In this document: positions 8,054 to 16,603 of the stretch, one piece after another | Layout: each line of letters starts with the position of its first letter | Numbering within the stretch: position 1 is the first letter of the stretch | Origin: SHVZ01 sp044223515 | GTDB lineage: Bacteria > Pseudomonadota > Alphaproteobacteria > SHVZ01 | Reading direction: 5' to 3' | DNA: 29,996 nucleotides | NCBI GenBank assembly: GCA_044223515.1 | Contig: JBGALV010000067.1 | Span: 1-29,996 of the forward strand | Notes under the pieces: generated by a model | The model's database searches: none | What the model was told of the DNA's origin: nothing | What the model saw: only the letters and a program-made list of their open reading frames with translations | Program-made: the position numbers and the translations under genes

Positions 8054-8958
8054 GCCGCGACCGCCACATCGGCTCGTTCCTCGAGATGATGGCGGCCGAG
8101 CGCGGCGCCGCTGCCAACACGCTCGCAGCCTACCGTCGCGATCTCGAGGACTTCGCCGCGCATGCGCGCAACCGCGGCAAGCCGGCTTCGTCCGCTTCGA
8201 CGGATGATCTCCGCGCCTATCTCGCCGGCCTCGATGCGGCGGGCATGTCGGCGCGCACCCAGGCCCGCCGTCTCTCGGCGCTTCGTCAGTTCCATCGCTT
8301 CCTGCTCGACGAAGGCATCCGCGCCGACGATCCGACCGCCATCCTCGATTCTCCGAAGCTCGGCCGGCCATTGCCGAAGGTCCTGGCCGAGGAGGAGGTG
8401 ACGCTGCTGCTCGCCGCCGCGGCGTCGCGCGGCGGATTCGAGGGCCTGCGCCTCGTCGCCTTGCTGGAGCTGATCTACGGCACGGGGCTGCGCGTCTCGG
8501 AGCTGGTCGGCCTGCCGGTCTCGGCGCTGAAGCGCGATGCGCCGGTGCTGCTGGTCCGCGGCAAGGGCGACAAGGAGCGGTTGGTGCCGCTGACCAAGGC
8601 CGCGGTCGAGGCGGTCGCGGCGTACCGCGCCGAGCGCGATGCCCAGCCGAAGCTGAAGGCCTCGCGCTGGCTGTTCCCGTCGCGCGGCGATTCAGGCCAC
8701 CTGACCCGTCAGCGCTTCGCCCAGTCGCTGAAGGAGCTGGCGGCAGAGGTCGGCATCGACCCCCGGCGCCTCTCGCCACACGTGCTCCGGCACGCCTTCG
8801 CGACCCATCTGATCGACCATGGCGCCGATCTTCGCAGCGTCCAGCAGATGCTCGGACATGCCGATATCGCGACGACCCAGATCTATACTCACGTCGCCCA
8901 GGACAGGCTCGGTCGCCTGGTCTCGGAGCGGCACCCGCTCGCCCGCCGGCGGCGTTAA
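8050..8958 (+). CDS. xerD: Site-specific tyrosine recombinase XerD
   Basis: A 302-aa tyrosine recombinase that, with XerC, resolves chromosome dimers at dif in the cytoplasm. The N-terminal SAM-like core-binding domain occupies about residues 1-90 and includes the ARTQARRLSALRQFHRFLL segment. The catalytic set is complete: R148 (GTGLRVSEL), K175 (GKGDKERLV), H244 and R247 (SPHVLRHAFATHL), H270 (LGHADIATTQIY) and nucleophile Y279. Length and lack of mobile-element neighbours fit the housekeeping enzyme. The GTG start overlaps the upstream stop codon (GTGA). XerC versus XerD is decided from the neighbouring accA and from general resemblance, so the paralogue call is slightly less sure than the family. 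Confidence 0.92.
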   Translation: MSRDRHIGSFLEMMAAERGAAANTLAAYRRDLEDFAAHARNRGKPASSASTDDLRAYLAGLDAAGMSARTQARRLSALRQFHRFLLDEGIRADDPTAILDSPKLGRPLPKVLAEEEVTLLLAAAASRGGFEGLRLVALLELIYGTGLRVSELVGLPVSALKRDAPVLLVRGKGDKERLVPLTKAAVEAVAAYRAERDAQPKLKASRWLFPSRGDSGHLTRQRFAQSLKELAAEVGIDPRRLSPHVLRHAFATHLIDHGADLRSVQQMLGHADIATTQIYTHVAQDRLGRLVSERHPLARRRR

Positions 8959-8987
8959 TTGACTTTGCCGGCCTAAGCCCTTATCCG
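8959..8987 (+). promoter_or_regulatory. Candidate promoter for accA
   Basis: TTGACT (8959-8964) starts directly after the xerD stop and is followed after 17 bases by TATCCG (8982-8987). The -35 matches five of six consensus positions and the -10 three of six. It lies 23 bases upstream of the accA ATG, so the leader would be short. Confidence 0.35.
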
Positions 8988-9010
8988 GGCCGGGCCCCAG
9001 GGATCCACGG

Positions 9011-9967
9011 ATGAAGCAGCCCCTCGAATTCGAGAAGCCGATCGCCGAGCTTGAAGGCAAGATCGAGGAGCTTCGCCACCTGAGCGACGGCGGTGGCGTG
9101 AACATCGCCGAGGAAGTCGCCAAGCTCCAGGCGAAGATCGAGCGCCAGCTCCGCCAGACCTACCAGAAGCTGACGCCCTGGCAGAAGGTGCAGGTCGCGC
9201 GTCATCCGGACCGTCCGCACGCGTCCGACGCGATCCGGCGCCTGGTCGAGGACTTCACGCCGCTCGCCGGGGACCGCGCCTTCGCCGAGGACAAGGCGAT
9301 GATGGGCGGCATCGGCCGCTTCCGAGGATTCTCGGCGGTCGTGCTCGGTACCGAGAAGGGCGCGACCACCGAGGCCCGCGTCCGCCACAACTTCGGCATG
9401 GCGAAGCCCGAGGGTTACCGCAAGGCGCAGCGCCTCATGGAGATGGCCGACCGTTTCGGGCTCCCGGTCATCACCTTCGTCGACACCGCTGGCGCCTATC
9501 CCGGCATCGATGCCGAGGCCCGCGGCCAGGCCGAGGCGATCGCACGTTCGATCGAGACCTGCCTCCGCCTCAAGGTGCCGCTGATCGCCTGCGTGATCGG
9601 CGAAGGCGGATCAGGTGGAGCGATCGCGATCGCGTCGGGCAATCACGTGATCATGTTCGAGCACGCGGTCTATTCGGTGATCTCGCCGGAGGGCTGCGCT
9701 TCGATCCTCTGGCGTTCGGCCGAGCAGGCGCAGGATGCGGCCGAGGCGATGCGGCTGACCGCGCAGGACCTGCTGAAGCTCGGCGTCATTGACGAGGTGG
9801 TGCCGGAACCGCTCGGCGGCGCGCATCGCCAGCCGGGGGAGGCGCTGGATGCCTTGGGCGACCGCATCGAGGCGGCTTTGAGGAAGCTCACGCCGCTCGA
9901 CGGCGGCAGCCTGCGCGCGCGGCGGCGCGACAAGTTCCTGGAGATGGGTCGCCAGGGTCTCGCCTGA
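9011..9967 (+). CDS. accA: Acetyl-CoA carboxylase carboxyltransferase subunit alpha
   Basis: A 318-aa subunit of the carboxyltransferase that transfers the carboxyl group from biotin to acetyl-CoA, forming malonyl-CoA for fatty acid synthesis; it works as an alpha2beta2 complex with AccD. Diagnostic sequence includes LEFEKPIAELEGKIEEL at the N-terminus, LTPWQKVQVARHPDRPH, the crotonase-fold core with MGGIGRF and FGMAKPEGYRKAQRLM, and the oxyanion/biotin region VIGEGGSGGAIAIA followed by SVISPEGCASILWR. Full length for the family. The ATG at 9011 follows AGGGA at suitable spacing. It is downstream of xerD with a 52-base gap containing a possible promoter; accD is not in the window. Confidence 0.97.
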   Translation: MKQPLEFEKPIAELEGKIEELRHLSDGGGVNIAEEVAKLQAKIERQLRQTYQKLTPWQKVQVARHPDRPHASDAIRRLVEDFTPLAGDRAFAEDKAMMGGIGRFRGFSAVVLGTEKGATTEARVRHNFGMAKPEGYRKAQRLMEMADRFGLPVITFVDTAGAYPGIDAEARGQAEAIARSIETCLRLKVPLIACVIGEGGSGGAIAIASGNHVIMFEHAVYSVISPEGCASILWRSAEQAQDAAEAMRLTAQDLLKLGVIDEVVPEPLGGAHRQPGEALDALGDRIEAALRKLTPLDGGSLRARRRDKFLEMGRQGLA

Positions 9968-9988
9968 GACCCCGGCGTCGTCCCGATA

Positions 9989-11287
9989 TCAGAAGAACGT
10001 CCGCAGGCTCTCGATCACCTTGTACTTGTCGTCGACGACGTGGATCACCTGCCACTTGTCGAAAGTCGTACACGGATGATTGATGCCGAAGCCGATCAGG
10101 TCGCCGACCTTGAGCGGCGAGTTCGCCGGCACGTCGAGGTAGCCGTGCTGGTCGTTCATGTTGACGCAGACATGGCCTTCCGGCATCGCTGCCGGCTTCG
10201 AATGCTTGCCCGGACGGAACCACTTGATCGGCGTCGGCCAGCCGGAGTCGGCGCCGGCGTCGCGCCGGCCCATGGTGACCAGCACCCGGGTCGGCTCGGG
10301 GCGCGACTGGACGTAGGCCCAGACTTCGAGCGCCGGCTGCAGGCCCTTGCCGAGACTGCGCGCGACCTTGGACCGCTTCAGCACGCCCTCGAACGCCTTG
10401 GCGTAGCCGGCTTCGTCGTGGGTCAGGTAGCAGCCCGAGCGGATGACGATGCGGACCTTGCGGTCGAGCTTCGCCTTGCGGAAGCGCTCGACGACGCGGT
10501 CGTAGAACGACGACCCGCCGGCCGAGAGCAGGACCTCGCCCTTCGCGTAGAGACCGGCCTTGCCGACCTCGACCGCGATGTCGGCGAGGAAGCCCAGGAA
10601 CTCGTCGACCTTCTTCTGCGTCTCCTTCGGCGTCTTCTCGCGGATCAGTCCCTCAAAGCCCTCGATGCCGCGGAGCGCCAGATGCGGGGAGGCGTCGGCG
10701 ATCGCCTTGGCGACCTTCATCGCGGTCTTGAAGTCCCGCACCCCGGTGCGGCCGCCCCCGATGCCGCCTTCGAGCAGCACCTGGACCGGACGGCCCACCT
10801 TTTCCTTTTTCGCCGCATCGGCCAGCAGTTTCACGCCCTCGACCGAGTCGACCAGGCAGTAGAAGTCGAAGCCCTTGTCGCTGCGGATCTCGTTCATCAC
10901 GTAGCGGATGGCCTGCTTGCCGACCAGCTGGTTGGCCATGATCACGCGCTTGACGCCGTGGTCGCGAGCGACCTGGAGCTGGTGGGTGTTGGCGACCGTG
11001 ATGCCCCAGGCGCCGTCGTCGAGCTGGCGCTTGAACAGCTGCGGGCTCATCGTCGTCTTGCCGTGCGGGGCGAGATAGGCGCCGGTCGCCTCCAGGAAGC
11101 GCCGCATCCAGGCGCTGTTCTCGGTGAGCGCGGAATCGAGAAGCACGGCTGCGGGCAGCGGCACGTCCTCCTTCAGGATGTTCCAGCGCTTGTCGCCGGT
11201 GCGGCCGAGCCGGGTCGGCTTCATGTTGCCCGGCACGCCCTTCATCTGATGGTCGACCGACCAGCTGTTGAGATCCTTGAGATTCAT
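9989..11287 (-). CDS. PLP-dependent D-threonine aldolase / D-serine dehydratase-like enzyme
   Basis: A 432-aa cytoplasmic enzyme of the fold-type III (alanine racemase-like) PLP family in the DSD1/D-threonine aldolase branch. The N-terminal barrel carries the probable PLP lysine K77 in LAPHGKTTM. The C-terminal beta domain carries the probable metal site H404-x-C406 in INHPCTTFDKW. These residues are the hallmarks of the D-threonine aldolase and eukaryotic-type D-serine dehydratase group. The reaction is therefore cleavage or deamination of a D-3-hydroxyamino acid, but which substrate cannot be decided. AGGGGAG lies 8 bases before the ATG at 11287. It is convergent with accA (21-base gap) and divergent from the ECF sigma factor gene. 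Confidence 0.85.
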   Translation of the reverse strand: MNLKDLNSWSVDHQMKGVPGNMKPTRLGRTGDKRWNILKEDVPLPAAVLLDSALTENSAWMRRFLEATGAYLAPHGKTTMSPQLFKRQLDDGAWGITVANTHQLQVARDHGVKRVIMANQLVGKQAIRYVMNEIRSDKGFDFYCLVDSVEGVKLLADAAKKEKVGRPVQVLLEGGIGGGRTGVRDFKTAMKVAKAIADASPHLALRGIEGFEGLIREKTPKETQKKVDEFLGFLADIAVEVGKAGLYAKGEVLLSAGGSSFYDRVVERFRKAKLDRKVRIVIRSGCYLTHDEAGYAKAFEGVLKRSKVARSLGKGLQPALEVWAYVQSRPEPTRVLVTMGRRDAGADSGWPTPIKWFRPGKHSKPAAMPEGHVCVNMNDQHGYLDVPANSPLKVGDLIGFGINHPCTTFDKWQVIHVVDDKYKVIESLRTFF

Positions 11288-11511
11288 ATGGACGACTCCC
11301 CTAAGCGCGACTTTCTAGTTGGAAACTTCCCGGAGCATATACACGCCCGCCCGGCCGGGACCGCCAAAAAAATCCTGTCCGCTTGGAATAGACCCGGGCG
11401 GGGCTCGTTGACGAGGGTGAGGGGGCGGAACTCCGCCCCGTCGAGTGCATCGAGGCGGGGGCGCCGGATGTCGGTCGAGTGGGGAACCGCGGACGGGCGG
11501 ATGGCATCGGC

Positions 11512-12024
11512 ATGATCAGCCGAGCCGAGCTCCTGTCCCACATCCCCGGGCTCCGCCGCTACGCCCGGGCGCTGCTCCGAGATCCGGATCGTGCCGACGA
11601 TCTGGTCCAGGACTGCCTCGAGCGCGCGCTCGGGCGAGGACATCTGTGGCAGCCCCGGCCAGGGGGACAGGGGCTCAGAGGGTGGCTTTTCACCATCATG
11701 CATAACCTTCACATCGACCAGGCTCGCCGGCGGACCTCAATGCCCCCTGAGGTTCCGCTGGAGGCGAGCGGCCCGCTCGCCGAGCCGGCCCGGCAATCTG
11801 ACCGGATCGCGCTCGGCGAGCTGGCCGCAGCACTCGATCGCCTTCCCGACGATCAGCGCCAGGTGCTGCTGCTCGTCGGTCTCGAGGGCATGAGCTACAA
11901 GGAGACCGCCGACGTTCTCGGCGTGCCGATCGGCACGGTGATGTCCAGGCTCGCGCGTGGCCGCGAGCGTCTCCGCCAGGCGATGGCCGGCGAGTCCGCC
12001 CCTCCGCTCAGGAGGATCAAGTGA
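11512..12024 (+). CDS. ECF-type RNA polymerase sigma factor
   Basis: A 170-aa sigma-70-family factor of extracytoplasmic function type. Region 2 covers about residues 1-70 with YARALLRDPDRADDLVQDCL and GWLFTIMHNLHIDQARRR; region 4 covers about 100-160 with LPDDQRQVLLLVGLEGMSYK and a helix-turn-helix ETADVLGVPIGTVMSRLARG. I prefer the ATG at 11512, which matches the usual start of region 2; a GTG at 11479 would add 11 residues. The stop overlaps the anti-sigma gene start (GTGA), so the two are coupled. The leader contains a 7-bp GC hairpin (11422-11439). Stimulus and regulon cannot be read from the sequence. Confidence 0.92.
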   Translation: MISRAELLSHIPGLRRYARALLRDPDRADDLVQDCLERALGRGHLWQPRPGGQGLRGWLFTIMHNLHIDQARRRTSMPPEVPLEASGPLAEPARQSDRIALGELAAALDRLPDDQRQVLLLVGLEGMSYKETADVLGVPIGTVMSRLARGRERLRQAMAGESAPPLRRIK

Positions 12025-12827
12025 CGACGCCGCAGCGTCCGACCGAAGCGGAGCTCAACGCCTATCTCGACGGCGAGCTCGGGCCCGAGGCGATGGCGGC
12101 GGTCGAGCGCCACCTCGCGGCCGAGGCCGACGACGCCCGCCGCATCGCCGACTACCGCGAGCTCGGCGAGGCGCTGCATGCGCTCTACGATCCCGTGCTG
12201 AGCGAGCCGGTCCCGGCGCGGCTGGCCCAGGCGACCGAGTGGCAGCCTTCGGCGACGCTTGCCTGGACGATGCGGATCGCGGCCGCGATCCTGCTGCTCT
12301 TCATCGGCGGCGCGAGCGGCTGGATGCTGAACCGCGCCGTCTCGGGCGCCGAGGCGACGCAGCTCGCCTTCACGCGCGACGCGATCGATGCGCACCGGCT
12401 CTACACGGTCGAGGTCCGCCATCCGGTCGAGGTCGTGGCCGAGGAAGAGGCGCATATGTCGACGTGGCTGTCGCGCCGGCTCGGCAAGGACCTCAAGCCG
12501 CCGGCGCTCGGCAACGCCGGGTTCAGGCTCGTCGGTGGACGGCTGCTCCCGGCCGACGGCAAGCCCGCGGCGCAGTTCATGTACGAGAACACCGGCGGCC
12601 AGCGCCTGACGCTGTTCTTCGCGGTCGCGGCCGGAGGCGGTGACTCCTCGTATCGCTACGTCCAGGACGGCAGCACGCTGTCGCTGTTCTGGTACATCGA
12701 CGGCTTCGCCTGCGCGCTCACCGGCGAGTTCGAGCAGAAGGACCTGATGGCCTTCGCTCGCGAGATCTATCGCGGCCGGCCGAGCACCGGCGACACGACG
12801 ACGCCAGGCAATCCTTACGGCTGGTAG
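12021..12827 (+). CDS. Transmembrane anti-sigma factor
   Basis: A 268-aa membrane protein encoded directly after, and overlapping, the ECF sigma gene. The N-terminal cytoplasmic domain (about 1-75) has the anti-sigma helix pattern ELNAYLDGELGPEAMAAVER. One transmembrane helix follows at about 83-104 (MRIAAAILLLFIGGASGWML). The remaining C-terminal region of about 160 residues is probably periplasmic. The zinc-binding HxxxCxxC of ZAS-type anti-sigma factors is missing: H31 is there but no cysteines follow, so sigma binding must be zinc-independent. The overlap and topology support sequestering the sigma factor at the membrane until an envelope signal releases it; this is inferred from the family arrangement. 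Confidence 0.85.
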   Translation: MTTPQRPTEAELNAYLDGELGPEAMAAVERHLAAEADDARRIADYRELGEALHALYDPVLSEPVPARLAQATEWQPSATLAWTMRIAAAILLLFIGGASGWMLNRAVSGAEATQLAFTRDAIDAHRLYTVEVRHPVEVVAEEEAHMSTWLSRRLGKDLKPPALGNAGFRLVGGRLLPADGKPAAQFMYENTGGQRLTLFFAVAAGGGDSSYRYVQDGSTLSLFWYIDGFACALTGEFEQKDLMAFAREIYRGRPSTGDTTTPGNPYGW

Positions 12828-12939
12828 CAGATTTTCCCGGTAGACGGCTTGACGTTCCACGCCGGGATCGCGCCTCTTCCCCTCAAGGCCGGCACTTGCC
12901 ATTCTGGCGCCCCGCCGACGCCCTTCCGGGAGAGACCTC

Positions 12940-14319
12940 GTGCTCAGCTGCTTCGCTCCGCGTGCCGGAGCCGATACCGTTCCGATCGTTCCGGTGAACC
13001 GCGACGGCTTCTCGAAATGGTCCAGGAGCCTTTCAGCCGCGAGCCGCACCTGGCTCGAGCAGAGCGGCTTCACCGGCGAACCCGGCACTCATGCGCTGAT
13101 CCCCGACGATAGGGGCAGGCTCGCGCGCGTCGCCGTCGGCGTCGATCAGCCGGGCCACGTTTTCGCGCTCGGGGGCCTGCCGATGAGCCTGCCGGCGCGC
13201 ACCTACAGGCTCGATGCAGACCTCGACGACGGCGCCGCGACGCGGGTCGCGCTCGGATGGGCGATGGGGGCCTACGTCTTCACGCGCTACAAGAAGGCGA
13301 AGCGCGACGCCGCCAAGCTAGTATGGCCGGACGGCGCCGACCGCGACCATGTCGAGGCCCAGGCCCGAGCCATCTACATGGCACGTGACCTGATCAACAC
13401 GCCGGCGGAGGACATGGGGCCCAGCCATCTCGCGGAAGCGGCGAAGGCGATGGCGAAGCGCCACAAGGCCCGGACCGAGGTCATCGTCGGCGACGCGCTT
13501 CTCAAGCGGAACTATCCCTCGATCCACACCGTCGGCCGCGCCGCGGCGAACCAGCCGCGACTGATCGACATCGTCTGGGGCTCGGCCCGCAATCCGAAGG
13601 TGACGCTGGTCGGCAAGGGCGTTTGCTTCGACTCCGGCGGCCTCGACATCAAGCCCTCGGGCTCGATGCTGATGATGAAGAAGGACATGGGGGGCTCGGC
13701 CGCGGTGCTCGCGCTCGCCGACATGGTCATGGCGGCGAACCTCAAGGTCAGGCTCCGCGTCATGGTACCGGCGGTCGAGAACGCGATCGCCGGTAACGCC
13801 TTCCGTCCGCTTGACGTGATCACCACCCGCAAGGGCCTCACCGTCGAGATCGGCAATACCGACGCCGAGGGCCGCATCATCCTCTGCGACGCGCTGGCCG
13901 AGGCGGACTCGGAGAATCCCGAATTGATCGTCGACTTCGCGACGCTGACCGGTGCGGCGCGCGTCGCGCTCGGACCGCAGCTTCCGGCGATGTTCACCAA
14001 CGACGACAGGTTCGCGGCCGAGTGGGAGAAGGCGGCGACGCGTGCGTCGGATCCGATCTTCCGCATGCCGCTCTGGCAACCCTATCGGAAGATGCTGGAG
14101 TCGAAAGTCGCGGACATCTCCTCGACCGGCAACTCGCCCTTCGCGGGATCGGTCACCGCGGCGCTGTTCCTCGAGAGCTTCGTCTCGAAGAAGACCACCT
14201 GGGCCCATGTCGACACCTTCGCCTGGAATGCCACGTCCCAGCCAGGCCGCCCCGAAGGCGGCGAGGCACTCGGCGTGCGCGGGCTCTTCCAGGTGCTGGC
14301 CGACCGTTACGGACGCTAG
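12940..14319 (+). CDS. Leucyl aminopeptidase family (M17) metallopeptidase
   Basis: A 459-aa cytosolic aminopeptidase removing N-terminal residues from peptides, using two metal ions. By the spacing of E. coli PepA the metal and catalytic residues are K226 and D231 (GKGVCFDSGGLDIK), K238, D249 (MMKKDMGGS), D308 and E310 (NTDAEGR). All are present with family spacing. The N-terminal domain (about 1-150) is divergent, as in the PepB/PepA-like subgroup, so I give no symbol. The GTG start at 12940 follows GGGAGAG at good distance. The SDR gene begins 16 bases after its stop, suggesting co-transcription. Confidence 0.93.
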   Translation: MLSCFAPRAGADTVPIVPVNRDGFSKWSRSLSAASRTWLEQSGFTGEPGTHALIPDDRGRLARVAVGVDQPGHVFALGGLPMSLPARTYRLDADLDDGAATRVALGWAMGAYVFTRYKKAKRDAAKLVWPDGADRDHVEAQARAIYMARDLINTPAEDMGPSHLAEAAKAMAKRHKARTEVIVGDALLKRNYPSIHTVGRAAANQPRLIDIVWGSARNPKVTLVGKGVCFDSGGLDIKPSGSMLMMKKDMGGSAAVLALADMVMAANLKVRLRVMVPAVENAIAGNAFRPLDVITTRKGLTVEIGNTDAEGRIILCDALAEADSENPELIVDFATLTGAARVALGPQLPAMFTNDDRFAAEWEKAATRASDPIFRMPLWQPYRKMLESKVADISSTGNSPFAGSVTAALFLESFVSKKTTWAHVDTFAWNATSQPGRPEGGEALGVRGLFQVLADRYGR

Positions 14320-14335
14320 AGAGGATTTGCGAGAG

Positions 14336-15091
14336 ATGAGTTCGCTCAAAGGCAAGATCGTCTGGATCAACGGCGCCGGTACCGGCATCGGCCTGGCCGG
14401 CGCCGAAGCGTTGGCCGACGGCGGCGCAACGGTCATCATGTCCGGCCGCCGGGCCGACGTGATCGAGGCGGCGGCGAAGAAGATCAAGGGCGCGGTGGCG
14501 CTGCCCCTGGACATCGCCAAGGAGGCGGACGTCGCCGCCGCTCATGCCGAGATCGAGAAGAAGCACGGTATCGTCGACATCCTGGTGAACTCGGCCGGCG
14601 GCAACCTGCCGAAGCGCAAGTTCGACGAGCTGACGCCCGAGTCCTGGCGAATGATGATCGACATGAACCTGAACGGCGCCTTCTTCTCGGCGCGCATCGT
14701 GCTTCCCGGCATGCGCAAGAAGAAGAACGGCCTGATCATCAACATCGCTTCGATCGCGGGTAAGCGCGTCTCGCAGGTAAGCGGCATGGCCTATACGGCG
14801 GCCAAGCACGCGATGGTCGCCTTCTCCGAAGCGATCAACCAGGAGGAATGCGCCAACAACATCCGTGCCTGCGCGATCTCGCCGGGCGAGGTGGCGACGC
14901 CGATCATGGACAAGCGGCCGATCCCGCCGAGCGTCGAGGAGCGGTCGAGGATGCTGCAGCCGGAAGACCTCGGCCGCATCATCCGCTTCGTTGCCGAGAC
15001 GCCGGCCCATGTCGCCATCCACGAGATGCTCGTGGTGCCGACCTGGAATCGCTCGGTCCTGGGCGGGGCGGACCTGAAGGCCAAGCTCTAG
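14336..15091 (+). CDS. Short-chain dehydrogenase/reductase (SDR)
   Basis: A 251-aa classical SDR oxidoreductase. The Rossmann dinucleotide motif is NGAGTGIG near residue 12, the NAG-type motif is NSAGG, and the catalytic Ser-Tyr-Lys set is S139, Y153 and K157 (GMAYTAAKHAMVAFSEA). The segment after the active site (ISPGEVATPIMDKRP) matches the usual SDR substrate/cofactor lip. NAD versus NADP preference and substrate are not evident. GAGAG is placed 1-5 bases before ATG and AGAGAGGA 15-20 bases before it. It lies between the M17 peptidase (16 bases upstream) and the MarR-type regulator (26 bases downstream). Confidence 0.93.
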   Translation: MSSLKGKIVWINGAGTGIGLAGAEALADGGATVIMSGRRADVIEAAAKKIKGAVALPLDIAKEADVAAAHAEIEKKHGIVDILVNSAGGNLPKRKFDELTPESWRMMIDMNLNGAFFSARIVLPGMRKKKNGLIINIASIAGKRVSQVSGMAYTAAKHAMVAFSEAINQEECANNIRACAISPGEVATPIMDKRPIPPSVEERSRMLQPEDLGRIIRFVAETPAHVAIHEMLVVPTWNRSVLGGADLKAKL

Positions 15092-15117
15092 GTCTCTGTC
15101 GGCGGGACCGACCGGCG

Positions 15118-15480
15118 ATGACACTCACCGCTCCTCAGGCGCTCAACCTCTGGCGCGCGGCCCTCGTCGAGTCCCTGAGGCGTGGCGGGCCGGACCTCAC
15201 CTCCCGCCAGATCGCCGTGCTGCTGACGGTCTACCTGACGTCTCCGCCGCACACGGTGCGCGGGCTCGCGACCGGGCTCAAGGTCTCTAAGGCGGCGATC
15301 AGCCGCTCGCTCGACCGGCTGGGGCAGCTCGAGCTGGTCCGCCGCAAGGTCGACGAGACCGACCGTCGCAGCGTCCTGGTCCAGCGGACGGTTCGCGGCT
15401 CAGTCTTCCTCTCCGACTTCGCCGACCTGGTGATCGCCGCCGAGCGCAATGCTAGCGCGGAACGAGTCCCGTCAGCCTGA
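15118..15480 (+). CDS. MarR-type winged helix-turn-helix regulator
   Basis: A 120-aa DNA-binding protein. The helix-turn-helix is TVRGLATGLKVSKAAISRSL with the wing VRRKVDETDRRSVLVQRT, the typical MarR DxRS region. It is shorter than the usual 140-150 residues, so the dimerisation helices at both ends are reduced. It may control the SDR/aminopeptidase unit located immediately upstream, which is suggested by position only. Its 3' end overlaps the convergent small membrane-protein gene by 29 bases. Confidence 0.85.
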   Translation: MTLTAPQALNLWRAALVESLRRGGPDLTSRQIAVLLTVYLTSPPHTVRGLATGLKVSKAAISRSLDRLGQLELVRRKVDETDRRSVLVQRTVRGSVFLSDFADLVIAAERNASAERVPSA

Positions 15481-15838
15481 TCGCGATGTCGCAGATCCAG
15501 AGGACCACCGAGGCTGCAACCGTCATCCGCGCGAACCTGATGTAGGTGTCGCGCAGCACCTGGCCGAAGATCGCCTGCGCGCGCGCTTCCGGCAGATCGT
15601 GTTGCTTTCCGATCAGGATCCACACCTCGGTACGCCGATAGCTCCGGTTCGGGGCCTGCGCCGCCTTCAGCATGAGGATCGCCGCGGTCATCAGGAACAG
15701 GATCGCGCCCGACCGCATCGCGAGGTCGGGCCAGCCTATCATTCCCATCATGAAGGTGACGGTCCCGAGCAGGCTGAACATGCATGCGCGCCCGACCGAG
15801 TACTGCGCCATGTCCCGGATATGATCGTAGCCGTTCAT
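15452..15838 (-). CDS. Small integral membrane protein, 128 aa, unknown function
   Basis: An unrecognised 128-aa protein with three hydrophobic segments at about residues 18-36, 42-60 and 104-123, and a polar loop (NRSYRRTEVWILIGKQHDLP) between the second and third. The start at 15838 is chosen because GGAGG stands 5 bases upstream of this ATG; an in-frame ATG at 15889 would bury that site inside the gene. It overlaps the end of the MarR-type gene on the other strand by 29 bases. No domain recognised; it may be a small membrane accessory protein. Confidence 0.7.
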   Translation of the reverse strand: MNGYDHIRDMAQYSVGRACMFSLLGTVTFMMGMIGWPDLAMRSGAILFLMTAAILMLKAAQAPNRSYRRTEVWILIGKQHDLPEARAQAIFGQVLRDTYIRFARMTVAASVVLWICDIAIRLTGLVPR

Positions 15839-15967
15839 CGCGTCCTCCGAACGTCGGAGAAACGTGCCGGAGGGCGTTTCGATCCGCAAGTCGCTGGGTT
15901 GAACCCGTGCATCACGAGTCCGCGCCCGGCCCGTGCGGCGAGTGCCGGGATGGGGTAGGCTGGCCTC

Positions 15968-16597
15968 ATGGGAATCTTTGACTTATTCCGCCGCCCCCCG
16001 GCCATCCGCGATGCGGCGGCCCTGGCGGACTTCATCGACCGGAACGCGGCCTTCGTGGCGCAGAAGGGTATCTACGAGTATTCCCGCGCCCGAGCCGGTC
16101 ACTATTCCAAGGTGCTTTTCCGAGAGACCGAGTTCCGCGACGCCTGCGACCGGTCGCGGTGGCAGGCCTATCCGCTGGGCCTAGCCATGGTGGGCGAGCT
16201 GGCCGAGGCCGCGCTGTTCTCGCCGGTACCGAGCGAGCGCCGGTCGCGGATCGAGGCCCTCCGAAATCTCGTGCTCTCGGTGTTCGATCGTCACCCCGTG
16301 CCGGCGCCCCTGGACAGGATCACGTGGGAAGCCCTGCGCGGCGAGCTGGAGCAGAGTCTGGGTCGCGTCGGCCTACATCCGCCGAAGCGCGCGATGGACG
16401 TCCCGGCCTCCTATGCCGAGGCGTATTTCAACCTGATGCCGATCCACAAGACGTTACGCGGCCGGGACGCGCCGACCGTCCACAACTATCTGCGCGTGAC
16501 GATGTGCAACATCCAGGACGAGCTGACCCGTCGGATCGACGTGCCGGCCGTCATCGGATCCCTGCGGGGTCTTGGGCCGGCTGCGTCGGCAGCCTGA
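15968..16597 (+). CDS. Conserved hypothetical cytoplasmic protein, 209 aa
   Basis: A 209-aa soluble protein with no signal peptide and no membrane helix. It begins MGIFDLFRRPPAIRD and contains the aromatic-rich block FVAQKGIYEYSRARAGHYSK, followed by RWQAYPLGLAMVGELAEAAL. I recall closely similar proteins annotated as hypothetical in Rhodospirillales-type genomes, but cannot name a domain. The conserved YEYSRARAGHYSK stretch suggests a functional site, possibly for a ligand or partner. It ends six bases before the convergent small membrane-protein gene, leaving no terminator between them. Confidence 0.8.
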   Translation: MGIFDLFRRPPAIRDAAALADFIDRNAAFVAQKGIYEYSRARAGHYSKVLFRETEFRDACDRSRWQAYPLGLAMVGELAEAALFSPVPSERRSRIEALRNLVLSVFDRHPVPAPLDRITWEALRGELEQSLGRVGLHPPKRAMDVPASYAEAYFNLMPIHKTLRGRDAPTVHNYLRVTMCNIQDELTRRIDVPAVIGSLRGLGPAASAA

Positions 16598-16603
16598 GCG
16601 ACC

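Noticed and set aside
6467..8779. 770-codon minus-strand frame over the 599-aa gene and xerD
   Set aside because: It spans two well-supported genes on the other strand and reads as low-complexity Arg/Pro/Gly sequence.
8050..8958. Tyrosine recombinase as a phage or integrative-element integrase
   Set aside because: Length, sequence character and housekeeping neighbours (accA, aro genes) fit XerD; no attachment-site repeats or cargo genes were seen.
11422..11439. Hairpin GGGGCGG/CCGCCCC upstream of the ECF sigma gene as terminator or operator
   Set aside because: A strong stem with an AACT loop but no T-tract, and GC-rich palindromes are common by chance here; GGAAC motifs nearby lack a matching ECF -10 element.
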